DNA of 64,000 bases from Bog-756 sp963699345 (GTDB taxonomy: Bacteria; Actinomycetota; Acidimicrobiia; Acidimicrobiales; RAAP-2), in NCBI GenBank assembly GCA_963699345.1, contig CAVOTL010000003.1:248001-312000 (forward strand), read 5' to 3'. Below, one piece after another: positions 25,652 through 35,341 of this stretch; the first letter of the stretch is position 1, and the number at the start of each line of letters is the position of its first letter. The position numbers were made by a program, and so were the translations under genes. Below the pieces are notes generated by a model, which worked only from the letters and a program-made list of their open reading frames with translations, was not told where the DNA came from and did not search any database.

Positions 25652-25861
25652 CTACGCCTGGACGGGCCGGACGTCGACCGCCTGGAGTCCCTTCGGGCCC
25701 TCCTGCAGATCGAACTCGACGGCCTGGCCCTCCTCGAGGGATCGGAATCCGTTCATCTGGATGGCGGTGTGGTGCACGAACACGTCGGCCCCCCCATCCG
25801 GTTGGGAGATGAAGCCGAAGCCCTTCTCGGCGTTGAACCACTTGACTGTTCCGGAAGCCAC
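25652..25861 (-). CDS. Cold-shock protein (CspA family)
   Basis: This 69-residue single cold-shock domain starts at GTG 25861. 'GTVKWFNAEKGFGFI' contains RNP1 (KGFGFI) and 'DVFVHHTAI' is RNP2. It binds single-stranded RNA/DNA and melts RNA structure. GAAAGGGG lies upstream as ribosome site. The ~205-bp region to the next gene probably includes a long 5' leader, as is common for csp genes, but I cannot define a thermosensor in it. Confidence 0.95.
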   Translation of the reverse strand: MASGTVKWFNAEKGFGFISQPDGGADVFVHHTAIQMNGFRSLEEGQAVEFDLQEGPKGLQAVDVRPVQA

Positions 25862-26066
25862 GACGGCGTCCCCTTTCCTTCACCTGCGGTTGCTCGCAGA
25901 GCACCACCGGCGACGGGACCGACCGCCCACGGGCAGACCGACCACCACCCACCGGCGGGGACTCTCCGACGAGCAGAACGCTAGCAGCGTGGTTCCGCCG
26001 ATCGGCCCGTGATCGAGCCTGGAACCGGTGTGTTCACACGGTGTTCATCACCCCGAAATGGGGTGG

Positions 26067-27461
26067 CTACCGGCGGCGGATCCGCGTCCCCCCGGCGCTG
26101 TCCTCGACCAGCCAGCCGGCCGTCTCGAGCTCGTCGCGCAGGGCGTCGGCCCGGGCCCAGTCGCGCCGCCCGCGGGCCTCGTCGCGGGCGGCCACCAACG
26201 CAGCCGCTCCCTCGTCGATCTCGTCGCCGGCGCCGGTCGCCAGTCGCAGGCCGAGAGCGGCGGACAGGACGGACGCCGTGCGGGCGGCCCGGGCCGCCCC
26301 GTCGGCGTCGCCGGCATCGGCCGCCGCGTTGGCCCGGCGGGCCAGGTCGAACACGGTGGCCAGGGCGGCGGGGGTGTCGAGGTCGTTGTCCATCGCCTCG
26401 GCGAAGGTCGACACGGCCGATCCGTCGAGGTCACCGTCGGGCGACGTCGGCCCGGTCGGAGGTCCCGACGCCAGGGGATCGGGCAGGGCGAAGCGCCGGG
26501 CCAGCTCGTCGAGCCGGGCCAGGCCCGCCTCGGCCTGGGCGATGGTGTCCGGCGTCACTTCGATGGGCGACCGGTAGTGGGAGCGGAGGACGAGCACCCG
26601 GTAGGCCCGGGCGTCCGACCGCTCGAGCAGGTCCGCCAGCGAGGTGAAGTTGCCGAGCGACTTGGACATCTTCTCCCCGCCCACTGTCACCCACCCGTTG
26701 TGCATCCAGTGCCGGGCGAACTCCTTGCCGTCGGCCACGGCCTGGGCGCGCTCGTTCTCGTGGTGGGGGAACATCAGGTCCTGGCCGCCGCCGTGGAGCT
26801 CGAAGCCCTCGCCCAGCAGGTCGAGGGACATGACCACGCACTCGGTGTGCCAGCCCGGCCGGCCCGCCCCCCACGGTGCCTCCCAACTGGGCTCACCCGG
26901 CTTGGCCTTCTTCCACAGCACGAAGTCGAGCGGCGACCGCTTCTCCTCGTCGGCCTCGATCCGCGCGCCGGCCCGTAGGGATTCGAGGGGCTGGCGGGCC
27001 AGCAGCCCGTAGCCGGGCACGTCCAGGACCGACAGGTACACGCCGGTGGCCGTCTCGTAGGCCACACCCCGCCCGACCAGATCGGCGATCAGCGCGATCA
27101 TGCGGTCGACGTAGGCGGTGGCGTGAGGTGTCTCGTCGGGCCGCAGCACCTCGAGGGCGTCCATGATCTCCCACCAGAGGGCCTCGTTGACCGCCGTGAA
27201 CTCGTCGATGGGCACGCCGCGCTCGGCCGCCCGGTCGATGATCTTGTCCTCGATGTCGGTGATGTTGGAGACGTAGGTCACCTCCAGCCCGCTGAACAGC
27301 AGGTAGCGACGGAGCACGTCGAAGACCAGCGAGAACCGGCCGTGCCCGAGGTGGGGTACGCCGTCGACCGTCGGTCCGCACACGTAGAGGCCGATCCTCC
27401 CCGGCCGGCGGGGCCGGAGCGGGACGACGCGGCCGGTGGCGGTGTCGTGGAGAGTGAGCAC
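26067..27461 (-). CDS. cysS: Cysteinyl-tRNA synthetase
   Basis: This 464-residue class I synthetase starts at GTG 27461. 'GLYVCGPTVDGVPHLGHG' holds a zinc cysteine and the HIGH-like PHLGH. 'WHTECVVMSLDLLGEGFELHGGGQDLMFPHHENE' region holds the other zinc ligands, and 'EKMSKSLGN' is KMSKS. The full anticodon-stem domain is present to the end ('RRDWARADALRDELETAGW'), which distinguishes it from the shorter mycothiol ligase MshC. It is divergent from valS with only 21 bp between starts. TACCGT seven bases before the GTG implies leaderless transcription. Confidence 0.93.
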   Translation of the reverse strand: MLTLHDTATGRVVPLRPRRPGRIGLYVCGPTVDGVPHLGHGRFSLVFDVLRRYLLFSGLEVTYVSNITDIEDKIIDRAAERGVPIDEFTAVNEALWWEIMDALEVLRPDETPHATAYVDRMIALIADLVGRGVAYETATGVYLSVLDVPGYGLLARQPLESLRAGARIEADEEKRSPLDFVLWKKAKPGEPSWEAPWGAGRPGWHTECVVMSLDLLGEGFELHGGGQDLMFPHHENERAQAVADGKEFARHWMHNGWVTVGGEKMSKSLGNFTSLADLLERSDARAYRVLVLRSHYRSPIEVTPDTIAQAEAGLARLDELARRFALPDPLASGPPTGPTSPDGDLDGSAVSTFAEAMDNDLDTPAALATVFDLARRANAAADAGDADGAARAARTASVLSAALGLRLATGAGDEIDEGAAALVAARDEARGRRDWARADALRDELETAGWLVEDSAGGTRIRRR

Positions 27462-27467
27462 GCAGGG

Positions 27468-27474
27468 TACGGTA
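27468..27474. promoter_or_regulatory. Shared symmetric -10 (TACGGTA/TACCGTA) for cysS and valS
   Basis: In the 21-bp gap, the plus strand reads TACGGT nine bases before the valS ATG. The minus strand reads TACCGT seven bases before the cysS GTG. The two -10 elements overlap by five bases within the near-palindrome GGTACGGTAACC, so one site may fire in both directions. Confidence 0.5.
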
Positions 27475-27482
27475 ACCCGATC

Positions 27483-30101
27483 ATGCCGGAGCAGACGAAC
27501 GGACCCCAGAACGACCCGTCCCCCGGGCGCGGCATCCCCGAGAAGCCCGGCCTCGAGGGCCTGGAAGCCGTCTGGTCGGCCCACTGGGAGGCGGAGGGCA
27601 TCTACGCCTTCGACCGGTCGGCCAGCCGGGACCAGGTGTTCTCCATCGACACGCCACCGCCGACGGTGTCGGGCTCGCTCCACATCGGTCACGTGTTCTC
27701 CTACACCCACACCGACACGGTGGCCCGGTTCCAGCGCATGCGGGGCCGCCAGGTCTTCTACCCGATGGGGTGGGACGACAACGGCCTGCCGACCGAGCGG
27801 CGGGTGCAGAACTACTACGGGGTGCGCTGCGACCCGGGGCTCCCCTATGACCCGGACTACGTGCCGCCCACCGATCCCCCGAAGGAACCGGTCGCCATCT
27901 CACGACCCAACTTCGTGGCGCTGTGCCGGGAGCTCACCGTCGCCGACGAACAGATCTTCGAGCACCTCTGGCGCACCCTCGGACTCTCGGTCGACTGGTC
28001 GCACACCTACGCCACCATCGGTGAGCGGGCCCGTCGGGCGTCCCAGCGCGGCTTCCTCCGACTCGCCGCACGGGGCCAGGTCGTCCAGCGCACGGCCCCC
28101 ACCCTGTGGGACGTCGACTTCCGCACCGCCGTCAGCCAGGCGGAACTCGAGGACCGCGAGCGCCCCGGCGCCTACCACCGGTTGGCGTTCCCCCGGGTGG
28201 GGGCCGAGGGCGCCGTCGAGATCGAGACGACCCGGCCCGAACTCCTGCCCGCCTGCGTGGCCCTCGTCGCCCATCCGGACGACGCCCGCTACCGGCCCCT
28301 GTTCGGGACCTCGGTCACCACGCCGCTGTTCGCGGTGCCGGTGCCGGTCCTCGCCCACGAACTGGCCGACCCCGAGAAGGGGTCCGGCATCGCCATGGTC
28401 TGCACCTTCGGCGACACCACCGACGTGGTGTGGTGGCGCGAGCTCGACCTGCCCACCCGCACCATCGTCGGACGGGACGGCCGGCTGCTCCCGGTTGCGT
28501 TCGGGACCGACGGTTGGGCGTCGGACGACCCGGCCGCCGCCGACGCCGCCTATGCCGAGCTGGCGGGACGGACGGTCAAACAGGCCCAGTCCCGCATCGT
28601 CGAGCTGCTGGCCGCGTCGGGTGACCTGCTGGGCGAGCCCCGTCCCATCACCCACCCGGTCAAGTTCTTCGAGAAGGGTGACCGACCCCTCGAGATCGTG
28701 TCGTCCCGGCAGTGGTTCGTCACCACCCTCCCCCACCGAGAGGCCCTGCTGGCCCGCGGCGAGCAGCTCCACTGGCACCCGCACTACATGTCCCACCGCT
28801 ACCGGGCGTGGGTGGAAGGCCTCTCCGGCGACTGGAACATCAGCCGCCAGCGGTTCTTCGGGGTGCCCCTCCCCGTCTGGTACCCGGTCGGCGCCGACGG
28901 TGAGGTGGACTACGACGCCGCCATCCTCGCCGACGAGTCGCGGCTCCCCGTCGACCCGTCGACCGACGTGCCCGACGGCTACACGGAGGACCAGCGGGGG
29001 GAGCCGGGCGGGTTCGTCGGTGACCCGGACGTCATGGACACGTGGGCCACGTCGTCGCTGACCCCGCAGATCGCCGGCGGGTGGGAGGACGACCCCGACC
29101 TCTACGAGCGGGTCTTCCCCATGGACCTGCGGCCCCAGGCCCATGACATCATCCGCACCTGGCTGTTCTCCACGGTGGTGCGCTCCGAGCTCGAGCACGG
29201 GAGCCTGCCCTGGACCGACGCCGCCATCAGCGGCTGGGTCCTCGATCCCGACCGCAAGAAGATGTCGAAGTCGAAGGGCAACGTCGTCACGCCGCTGCCG
29301 CTGCTCGAGCAGCACGGTGCCGATGCGGTCCGCTACTGGGCGGCCAGTGGCCGGCCCGGCACCGACACCGCCGTGGACGAGGGCCAGATGAAAGTGGGTC
29401 GCCGACTGGCCATGAAGGTCCTGAACGCCTCGCGCTTCGCCCTCGGCCGGCTGACCGGCGAGGACGGCACGCTGGCCGTGCCCCCGGTCGAGGCGGCCAC
29501 CGCCCCCATCGACCGCGCCATGCTCGGCCGGCTGGCCCTCGTGGTGTCCGAGGCGACGGCGGCGTTCGAGGACTACGACTACGCACGGGCCCTCGAGCGC
29601 ACCGAGGCCTTCTTCTGGTCCTTCTGCGACGACTACCTCGAGCTGGTGAAGACGCGCGCCTACGGTGACGCGGCCGACCCCGGCACGGTCTCGGCCCGGG
29701 CCGCCCTGGCCGCCGCCCTGTCGGTCCTGCTGCGACTGCTCGCCCCGATCCTCCCCTTCGTGACCGAGGAGGTCTGGTCGTGGTGGCGCGCCGGATCGAT
29801 CCACGCCGCCCCGTGGCCGACGGTCGACGACCTCGGCCCGGGTGTCGACCGGATCGACCCGGACACCGAGGCCGTCCTCGAGATGTCCGCCGAGGTGCTC
29901 GGACTCGTGCGGCGCGCCAAGACGACCGCCAAGCGGTCGATGCGGGCCCCCGTGGCCCGGCTGACCGTGACCGACACCGAGGGGCGACTGGCGGCCCTGG
30001 CCGCCGCCGAAGGTGATGTGCGCGACGCCGGTGGGGTGGTCGACCTCGTCACCGTGGTCGGCGGGTCACCCGACGTCGTGGTCGAACTGGCCGAGGAGTA
30101 G
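27483..30101 (+). CDS. valS: Valyl-tRNA synthetase
   Basis: This is an 872-residue class I synthetase. 'FSIDTPPPTVSGSLHIGHVFSY' holds HIGH and the N-terminal signature. The ~200-residue CP1 editing domain follows ('IETTRPELLPACVALVAHPDD'), then 'DVMDTWATSSLTPQ' and the KMSKS loop 'RKKMSKSKGNVVTP'. The anticodon-binding domain runs to the end, and the long C-terminal coiled coil of many bacterial ValRS is short or absent. ATG 27483 is chosen because it lies at the divergent promoter. It charges tRNA-Val in the cytoplasm. Confidence 0.94.
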   Translation: MPEQTNGPQNDPSPGRGIPEKPGLEGLEAVWSAHWEAEGIYAFDRSASRDQVFSIDTPPPTVSGSLHIGHVFSYTHTDTVARFQRMRGRQVFYPMGWDDNGLPTERRVQNYYGVRCDPGLPYDPDYVPPTDPPKEPVAISRPNFVALCRELTVADEQIFEHLWRTLGLSVDWSHTYATIGERARRASQRGFLRLAARGQVVQRTAPTLWDVDFRTAVSQAELEDRERPGAYHRLAFPRVGAEGAVEIETTRPELLPACVALVAHPDDARYRPLFGTSVTTPLFAVPVPVLAHELADPEKGSGIAMVCTFGDTTDVVWWRELDLPTRTIVGRDGRLLPVAFGTDGWASDDPAAADAAYAELAGRTVKQAQSRIVELLAASGDLLGEPRPITHPVKFFEKGDRPLEIVSSRQWFVTTLPHREALLARGEQLHWHPHYMSHRYRAWVEGLSGDWNISRQRFFGVPLPVWYPVGADGEVDYDAAILADESRLPVDPSTDVPDGYTEDQRGEPGGFVGDPDVMDTWATSSLTPQIAGGWEDDPDLYERVFPMDLRPQAHDIIRTWLFSTVVRSELEHGSLPWTDAAISGWVLDPDRKKMSKSKGNVVTPLPLLEQHGADAVRYWAASGRPGTDTAVDEGQMKVGRRLAMKVLNASRFALGRLTGEDGTLAVPPVEAATAPIDRAMLGRLALVVSEATAAFEDYDYARALERTEAFFWSFCDDYLELVKTRAYGDAADPGTVSARAALAAALSVLLRLLAPILPFVTEEVWSWWRAGSIHAAPWPTVDDLGPGVDRIDPDTEAVLEMSAEVLGLVRRAKTTAKRSMRAPVARLTVTDTEGRLAALAAAEGDVRDAGGVVDLVTVVGGSPDVVVELAEE

Positions 30102-30157
30102 GGCCCGCACCGTCCTCGACCTCGTTCCCGCACCGCCGGAGGCCGGACGGGGATCCG

Positions 30158-30901
30158 TCAGGCCAGGTAGATGCTGAGGGCGGCGTCGGCCATCTCGTCG
30201 GGGGCGCCCTCCTGCTCGATGCGGCCGTGCACCATGATGGCGGCGCGGTCGGCCACGGCCAGCGCCGTCGTCACGAACTGCTCGACCAGCACGATGGTCA
30301 TGCCCTGCTTGGCGAAGCCGGCGACGAGCTCGTAGAGCTCGGCCACGATCAGCGGGGCGAGACCCATCGACAGCTCGTCCAGGTAGAGCACCCGGGGCTT
30401 GGTCACCAACGCCCGCGAGATGGCCAGCATCTGCTGCTCGCCACCCGACATGGTCCCGGCCAGCTGGCGACGGCGTTCCTTCAGCACCGGGAACGCGTCG
30501 TAGGTGTGCTCCTCGACCTCCTTCATGGAGATCCCGCCCCGGTACGTCCAGATCCGCAGGTTCTCGCGGACCGTCAGGTTGGGGAAGATCCCGCGTCCCT
30601 CGGGGACCGCGCAGATGCCCTGGCGGGCCAACTTCTCCGCCGGCATCCTGCCGATCGCCACGTCGCCGACCCGCACCTCGCCCGCCGTCGGCCGCATGCG
30701 GCCGCTCAGCACCTTCAACAGGGTGGACTTGCCGGCACCGTTCGGCCCGAGGAGCGCGAAGACGCTGCCGGCCGGCACCTCGAGGTCGACGCCGTGGAGG
30801 ACCTCGATGCGCCCGTAGGCGGCCCGCAGACCCTGCACGGTCACGCTCGGGGGCAGCACCGTGGTCGTAGCGCCTCCGCCTCCGTCGGTCGGGTCGCTCA
30901 T
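30158..30901 (-). CDS. livF: Branched-chain amino acid-type ABC importer, ATPase LivF
   Basis: This 247-residue ATPase has Walker A 'GPNGAGKST', signature 'GTMSGGEQQMLAISRAL', and Walker B 'VLYLDELSMGLAPL' in the form usual for LivF. Start ATG 30901 overlaps the livG stop by four bases. It is the last gene of the livK-livHM-livG-livF operon. The importer likely takes up branched-chain amino acids, short amides or related carboxylates. Confidence 0.9.
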   Translation of the reverse strand: MSDPTDGGGGATTTVLPPSVTVQGLRAAYGRIEVLHGVDLEVPAGSVFALLGPNGAGKSTLLKVLSGRMRPTAGEVRVGDVAIGRMPAEKLARQGICAVPEGRGIFPNLTVRENLRIWTYRGGISMKEVEEHTYDAFPVLKERRRQLAGTMSGGEQQMLAISRALVTKPRVLYLDELSMGLAPLIVAELYELVAGFAKQGMTIVLVEQFVTTALAVADRAAIMVHGRIEQEGAPDEMADAALSIYLA

Positions 30902-31845
30902 CCCTCGGCCGCCTCGTGCCGGCCCGGACCCGAGGAGTCCGACGGGGCAGGCCGGTCGAACGCCCGGGCGTCCCGGGAGGCGTCCTCCTCGGTGACGGCG
31001 CCGAGGTAGGCGGCCTGGACGACCGGGTCCTTGCGGATCTCGGCCGGGGTGCCGGCGGCGATCACGTCACCGAAGTCGAGGACGTAGATGTAGTCGCAGA
31101 TCCGCATGACGAGCTCCATGTCGTGCTCGACGAGGAGCACCCCCATGCCGCCCCGGGCGAGGGTGGTCAGCAGCTCGCCGAGCGCCTGGGACTCGGCATC
31201 GTCGAGGCCCGAGCCGGGTTCGTCGAGCAGCAGCACCTTCGGCGCCATGGCGAGGGCCCGGGCCAGCTCCACCATGCGGGCCAGGCCGGTCGGCATGGCA
31301 CTCGCCTGGTCCGCCGACATCCCCCCGAGTCCCACCCCCTCGAGCAGGCGGTCCGAGGTGACCACGGCCAGCGATCCGGGCCCGGTGGGCTCGTCGGTCG
31401 GTCCGCCGTCGGGGCCGGACCGTCCCTTCCGGACCCACGGGAAGGCCTTCTTCATGTGGCGCCACTGCCACCACTTGACCGAGGACTCCAGCCCGACCTG
31501 CACGTTCTCCCCGGCCGACAGGGTGCCGAACAGCTCGAGGCGCTGGAAGGTGCGGGCCAGACCGAGCCGGGCCCGACGGTGGGGCCGCATCTTGGTGATG
31601 TCGGTGTCGAGGAGCGAGACGGTGCCGCGGTCGGGGGCCTGGAGCCCGCTGATGACGTTGAACAGGGTGGTCTTGCCCGCGCCGTTCGGACCGATCAGCC
31701 CGGTCACGGTGCCCTCGCGCACGACCAGGTTGGCGTCGCTCAGCGCCGCCACTCCGCCGAAGCGGACGGCCACGCCCGAGACGGTCAGGACCGCCGTCGC
31801 CGACCCGGACGCCCGCGAAGCCTCCTCCACCTCAACCGGCGGCAC
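30898..31845 (-). CDS. livG: Branched-chain amino acid-type ABC importer, ATPase LivG
   Basis: This 315-residue ATPase starts at GTG 31845, 14 bp inside the end of livHM. Walker A is 'GPNGAGKTT' and Walker B 'VLLLDEPGSGLDD'. The signature loop departs from LSGGQ, reading 'AMPTGLARMVELARALA'. A ~45-residue insertion rich in charged residues ('WVRKGRSGPDGGPTDEPTGP') sits before it. The C-terminal tail is acidic/Pro-rich. It pairs with LivF to drive transport. Confidence 0.88.
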   Translation of the reverse strand: MPPVEVEEASRASGSATAVLTVSGVAVRFGGVAALSDANLVVREGTVTGLIGPNGAGKTTLFNVISGLQAPDRGTVSLLDTDITKMRPHRRARLGLARTFQRLELFGTLSAGENVQVGLESSVKWWQWRHMKKAFPWVRKGRSGPDGGPTDEPTGPGSLAVVTSDRLLEGVGLGGMSADQASAMPTGLARMVELARALAMAPKVLLLDEPGSGLDDAESQALGELLTTLARGGMGVLLVEHDMELVMRICDYIYVLDFGDVIAAGTPAEIRKDPVVQAAYLGAVTEEDASRDARAFDRPAPSDSSGPGRHEAAEG

Positions 31846-33769
31846 GGGAGCCCTCCCCCCCGAGCGCCAATCCGCTGAGCGCGGGCGTCGGCTCCGACAC
31901 GGTCCTGCCGCCGCCCTTGGCCCAGGGCAGACGGACGTGGAGCGCTTCGATGCCGAGGATGCCGTTGGCGGCCCGGCCGATGAGGATGATGCCGATGCCG
32001 GCGAAGATGCCGATGCTGGACGGCCACACCTGGTTGAGCACGACGTAGGTGACGGCGGCCAGGAAGGCCCCCGAGACCGTGCGGATGCTCCAGATCGTGA
32101 CGAACAGCACGAAGATGATGCCGGGGAAGATGTCGAAGTCGGTCGTGCCCACCACCTGCTGGACGGTGCCGTAGAGGGCGCCGGCCAGGCCGGCCATGCC
32201 CGCGGCGATGGCGAAGACGGCGACCTTGGTGAAGCCGATGTCGAGGCCCACGGTGGCGTAGGCCGCCGGGGAGTCGTTGACGGCCACCAGGCGCCGTCCG
32301 AACAGGCTCCGCCGGATGGCCAGGACCAGCAGGGCCGACAGCACGAAGAACACGGTCACCAGCAGGAACTCGGCGGTGTCGCCGCCGAACGAGAGGTGGG
32401 GCAGGACGATGCGACCGATCTGGAGGCCCCCAAAGCCGTAGATGCGGCCGTCGGCGAAGAAGCCGGTGGCCACCGCATCGGCGAAGGCGAACGTGGCCAG
32501 GGCCAGATAGAGGTCGGACAGCCGGATGGTCGGCAGGGCGACCAGGGCGCCCAGGCCGGCGCAGACGGCGGTGGCGGCCAGCAGACCGAGCACCGAGCCG
32601 CCGCCGGCCATCTTGCCCATCACGAAGGCACCGATCCCCATGAACGAGAACTGGCACAACGACACCTGTCCGGAGTAGCCGGTCAACAGGACGAGGGAGA
32701 GTCCGACCATGCCCAGGCACATCACCAGGCCGCCGAGGTCCAGCAGCGTGGTGCCGTTGACCTCGGTGTTGGCGAAGACGACGCCGACCACCACCGCCAC
32801 CACCAGGAATGCGCCGCCGGCGATGAGCGACTCCTTGCCGCTCGCCACCCGCGGGGCCCGCATGGAGGTCAGGCGGCCGACGGCCCGGAGGCGGACGGAC
32901 GGGAGGGTCACCAGGGCGATGAAGAGGAAGACCATCGGCAGGGCGCTGGTCACGTCGGTCTGCAGCTGGGAGGAGAGGTGGGGCTCGACGTAGTTGAGGA
33001 CGTAGTTCTCGGCCAGGCCGATGGCGATGGCCGCGGCGAACGTCACCGGGATGTTCTTGAGGCGGCCCACGATGGCGGCGGCGTAGCCGCTGACCACGAG
33101 GAGGGTCATGGCCTCGATGCTGATCCCGGTGGTCTGGGTCGGGGCCAGCAGCACCCCGGACAGGGCGGCCATGAAGAAGCCGAGGATCCATCCGTACTGG
33201 CTCATCCGGTTGGGCGACACCCCGGACATGGCCAGGAGCTCGGGATCGTCGACGACGGCCCGGAGGGCGTACCCGGTGCGGGTGGAGTGGAACAGGGCCC
33301 GCAGTCCGATGGCCACGGCGACGGCCACCCCGATGATCAGCACGTACTGGTACTGGATGTTGATGCCGACGAGGCGGAACTGGCCGTTCACCATCGGGTC
33401 GACGGTGCGCTGCACGGTGGGTGACCACACCACCGAGGCCACGCCGGTGAGGATCACCATCAGACCCAGGGTGACCATCACCGGGCGCTCGGCCGAGGCG
33501 CCGTGGAGGCGCCGCATCAGCACCCGTTCGACGAACGCCCCGGCGATCGAGGCGCCCAGGATCAGGACGATCAGCAGGGCCACCAGGGTCGGTTGGTGGT
33601 GGGCCGAGACCAGCTCCCAGTAGCCGAAGGCGGCGATCATCCCGACCGCGCCCTGGGCGAAGTTGAACACGCCCGAGGTCGTGTACGTCACCACCAGGCC
33701 GGTGGCGGCGATGGCGTACCCGGCGCCGAGCATCACCCCGAACACCGTGAATTGGAGGAAGTCGCTCAT
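31832..33769 (-). CDS. Fused LivH-LivM ABC permease
   Basis: This 645-residue membrane protein joins the two permease subunits. Residues 1-~295 are LivH-like ('FGVMLGAGYAIAATGLVVTY', 'FAQGAVGMI', 'GYALRAVVDDPELLAMSGV'). After a linker at ~300-325, residues ~330-620 are LivM-like ('LVLLTGYSGQVSLCQFSFMG', 'RRLVAVNDSPAAYATVGLD'). About 18 helices are expected. Separate livH and livM genes are the norm, but fusions occur in actinobacteria. ATG 33769; the substrate-binding gene is 71 bp upstream. Confidence 0.9.
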   Translation of the reverse strand: MSDFLQFTVFGVMLGAGYAIAATGLVVTYTTSGVFNFAQGAVGMIAAFGYWELVSAHHQPTLVALLIVLILGASIAGAFVERVLMRRLHGASAERPVMVTLGLMVILTGVASVVWSPTVQRTVDPMVNGQFRLVGINIQYQYVLIIGVAVAVAIGLRALFHSTRTGYALRAVVDDPELLAMSGVSPNRMSQYGWILGFFMAALSGVLLAPTQTTGISIEAMTLLVVSGYAAAIVGRLKNIPVTFAAAIAIGLAENYVLNYVEPHLSSQLQTDVTSALPMVFLFIALVTLPSVRLRAVGRLTSMRAPRVASGKESLIAGGAFLVVAVVVGVVFANTEVNGTTLLDLGGLVMCLGMVGLSLVLLTGYSGQVSLCQFSFMGIGAFVMGKMAGGGSVLGLLAATAVCAGLGALVALPTIRLSDLYLALATFAFADAVATGFFADGRIYGFGGLQIGRIVLPHLSFGGDTAEFLLVTVFFVLSALLVLAIRRSLFGRRLVAVNDSPAAYATVGLDIGFTKVAVFAIAAGMAGLAGALYGTVQQVVGTTDFDIFPGIIFVLFVTIWSIRTVSGAFLAAVTYVVLNQVWPSSIGIFAGIGIILIGRAANGILGIEALHVRLPWAKGGGRTVSEPTPALSGLALGGEGSRAAG

Positions 33770-33840
33770 TCTGTGGCCCTCATGTCCTTACAGGTTCCCC
33801 CCCGGGACCGTCTCGTCCACCCGCTTCCGGCGTCGGGTCC

Positions 33841-35158
33841 TCAGGTGCCCGGCTGGGTCACGTACTGGCCGTCGCACCGGAAGCCCTGCGTCGAACCGGA
33901 CACCGGCGGATTGACCGGCGACCGGACGAACTGCCCGTTGGTCACCGTGGCGATCAGGTAGCAGTTCGGCGGCTTCTTCGCCGCCGGATTGGAGGGGGCG
34001 TTGAATCCGTTCCCGTTGAACGAGGTGATCTTGCCCAGGGCCGCCAGCAGCGAACCCCGGCTGGGGTTCGATCCGGCGCTGCGGAGCGCCTGGACGAAGA
34101 GGTTGGCGGACAGCCAGCCGTAGGCCGTGAAGAGGTCGGGGCCGAACCCGGGGGAGGCCACCTGGACCCAGTGCAGGAAGGTGGCCACCGCGGGGACGGC
34201 CTACTCGTCGGCCCCGAGGTAGAGGGCCAGGTTCTGCGACATGTAGGCGCCGTTCACGTTGGCGGCCCCACCCGACTGCGAGACGAGGGAGTTGGAGTAG
34301 GTGGCCGCGCCCAGGAGGACCTGGGGACGGTAGTTCTGCTCCGCCATGGCCTTCAGGACCGAGGAGGCGTAGTTGCCCGGCATCTGGTCCATGAAGACGA
34401 TCTTCACCCCGGCGTTCTTCATGGCGATGACCTGCTGGGTGAAGTCGGTCTGCGTGGTGGCGTAGGTCTGCTCGGACACGAACTTGAAGCCGGCCTGCTC
34501 GGCGACGTACTTCTCGCCGTCCCAGCGTCTGGGTGGCCGAGGGCGAATTGGCCAGGAAGGCCCCCGCGTAGTGGGCGAGGGGCTTGAACCGGTTGTAGTA
34601 GAAGTCCATCGGACCCGAGGCCCAGCCGTCGGCCAGGGGGATCGGGCTGAACACGTTGGGCAGCTTGCCGGTGGCGTCGTCGAGCACCTGGGAGACGTCC
34701 GGGAAGCCGGGGTTCTCGGCCAGCACCGTGCCGCCGAAGCTGTCCTCGAGGGAGAAGTCGCCGACCAGGGCGAAGTCGTTCTGGAGGGCGTTCTGGGTGG
34801 CCTGCTTGTTGCCGGCCCCGGTGAACCCGTCGTCGGCCCCGTTGAGGACGAGCTTGCGCCCGTTCACCCCGCCCGTCGAGTTGACGTAGTCGAAGTAGGC
34901 CTGGGTGCCGACCTGGGCGCCCTTGAAGAGGCCGAGGGAGAGCGTCGAGACGTTGCCGACCTGGATCGAGCTCGACGTCACCCCGGTGTGGTCCGAGTAG
35001 GCGCTCTCGGGGATCTTGCCCGAGCCCGTCGACCCCGACCCGGACGTCGTCGTGGTCGTGGTCGTCGAGTTGGTGGAGCTGCACGCCACCGCTCCGAGTC
35101 CCACCGCCACGACCAACGCCAGCGCGGCGGTACGGCTCTTCCACGAAGCTGAGCGCAA
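33841..35158 (-). pseudogene. Branched-chain amino acid-type substrate-binding lipoprotein (LivK-like), frameshift plus in-frame TAG
   Basis: It starts at TTG 35158 with AGGGGG upstream. A lipobox ('LGAVACSS') and Ser/Thr linker precede a periplasmic-binding-fold protein ('TSSSIQVGNVSTLSLGLFKGA', 'GRKLVLNGADDGFTG'). Near 34525 the frame slips after 'NSPSATQT' and resumes as 'WDGEKYVAEQAGFKFVSEQT', so one base is extra. In the same frame a TAG at 34201-34203 interrupts 'LGADE' and 'AVPAVATFLHWVQVASPGF'; TAC (Tyr) would fit. With both repaired the protein is ~438 residues, normal for the family. Either the importer has lost its receptor or the consensus carries two errors here. Confidence 0.82.
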
Positions 35159-35341
35159 GGCTCCCCCTTAGTTTCCCTTGTGTCGGATGGTCGGCCCGGG
35201 TTCCCGGTGCCCGGACGGGCCGGCGCGAATAGTTGACTCTACGTCAGAAACTCGGCCCCGTGTCCAGAACCGCACCCCGATTCTGGCGACCCGGGCGGGG
35301 CCCGGGCCCGCTCCGGATCCCCGGATCCGGGGCGCGGTGAG

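Noticed and set aside
25862..26066. Riboswitch or cold-shock thermosensor upstream of the csp gene
   Set aside because: A long leader is plausible but no recognisable conserved structure can be drawn from the sequence alone.
27900..29804. 634-codon minus-strand frame opposite valS
   Set aside because: Mirror frame of a conserved synthetase; no motif and biased composition.
34201..34203. TAG in livK read as pyrrolysine or other recoding
   Set aside because: No PYLIS-like structure, no Pyl genes in view, and the same gene has a frameshift, so mutation or error is simpler.
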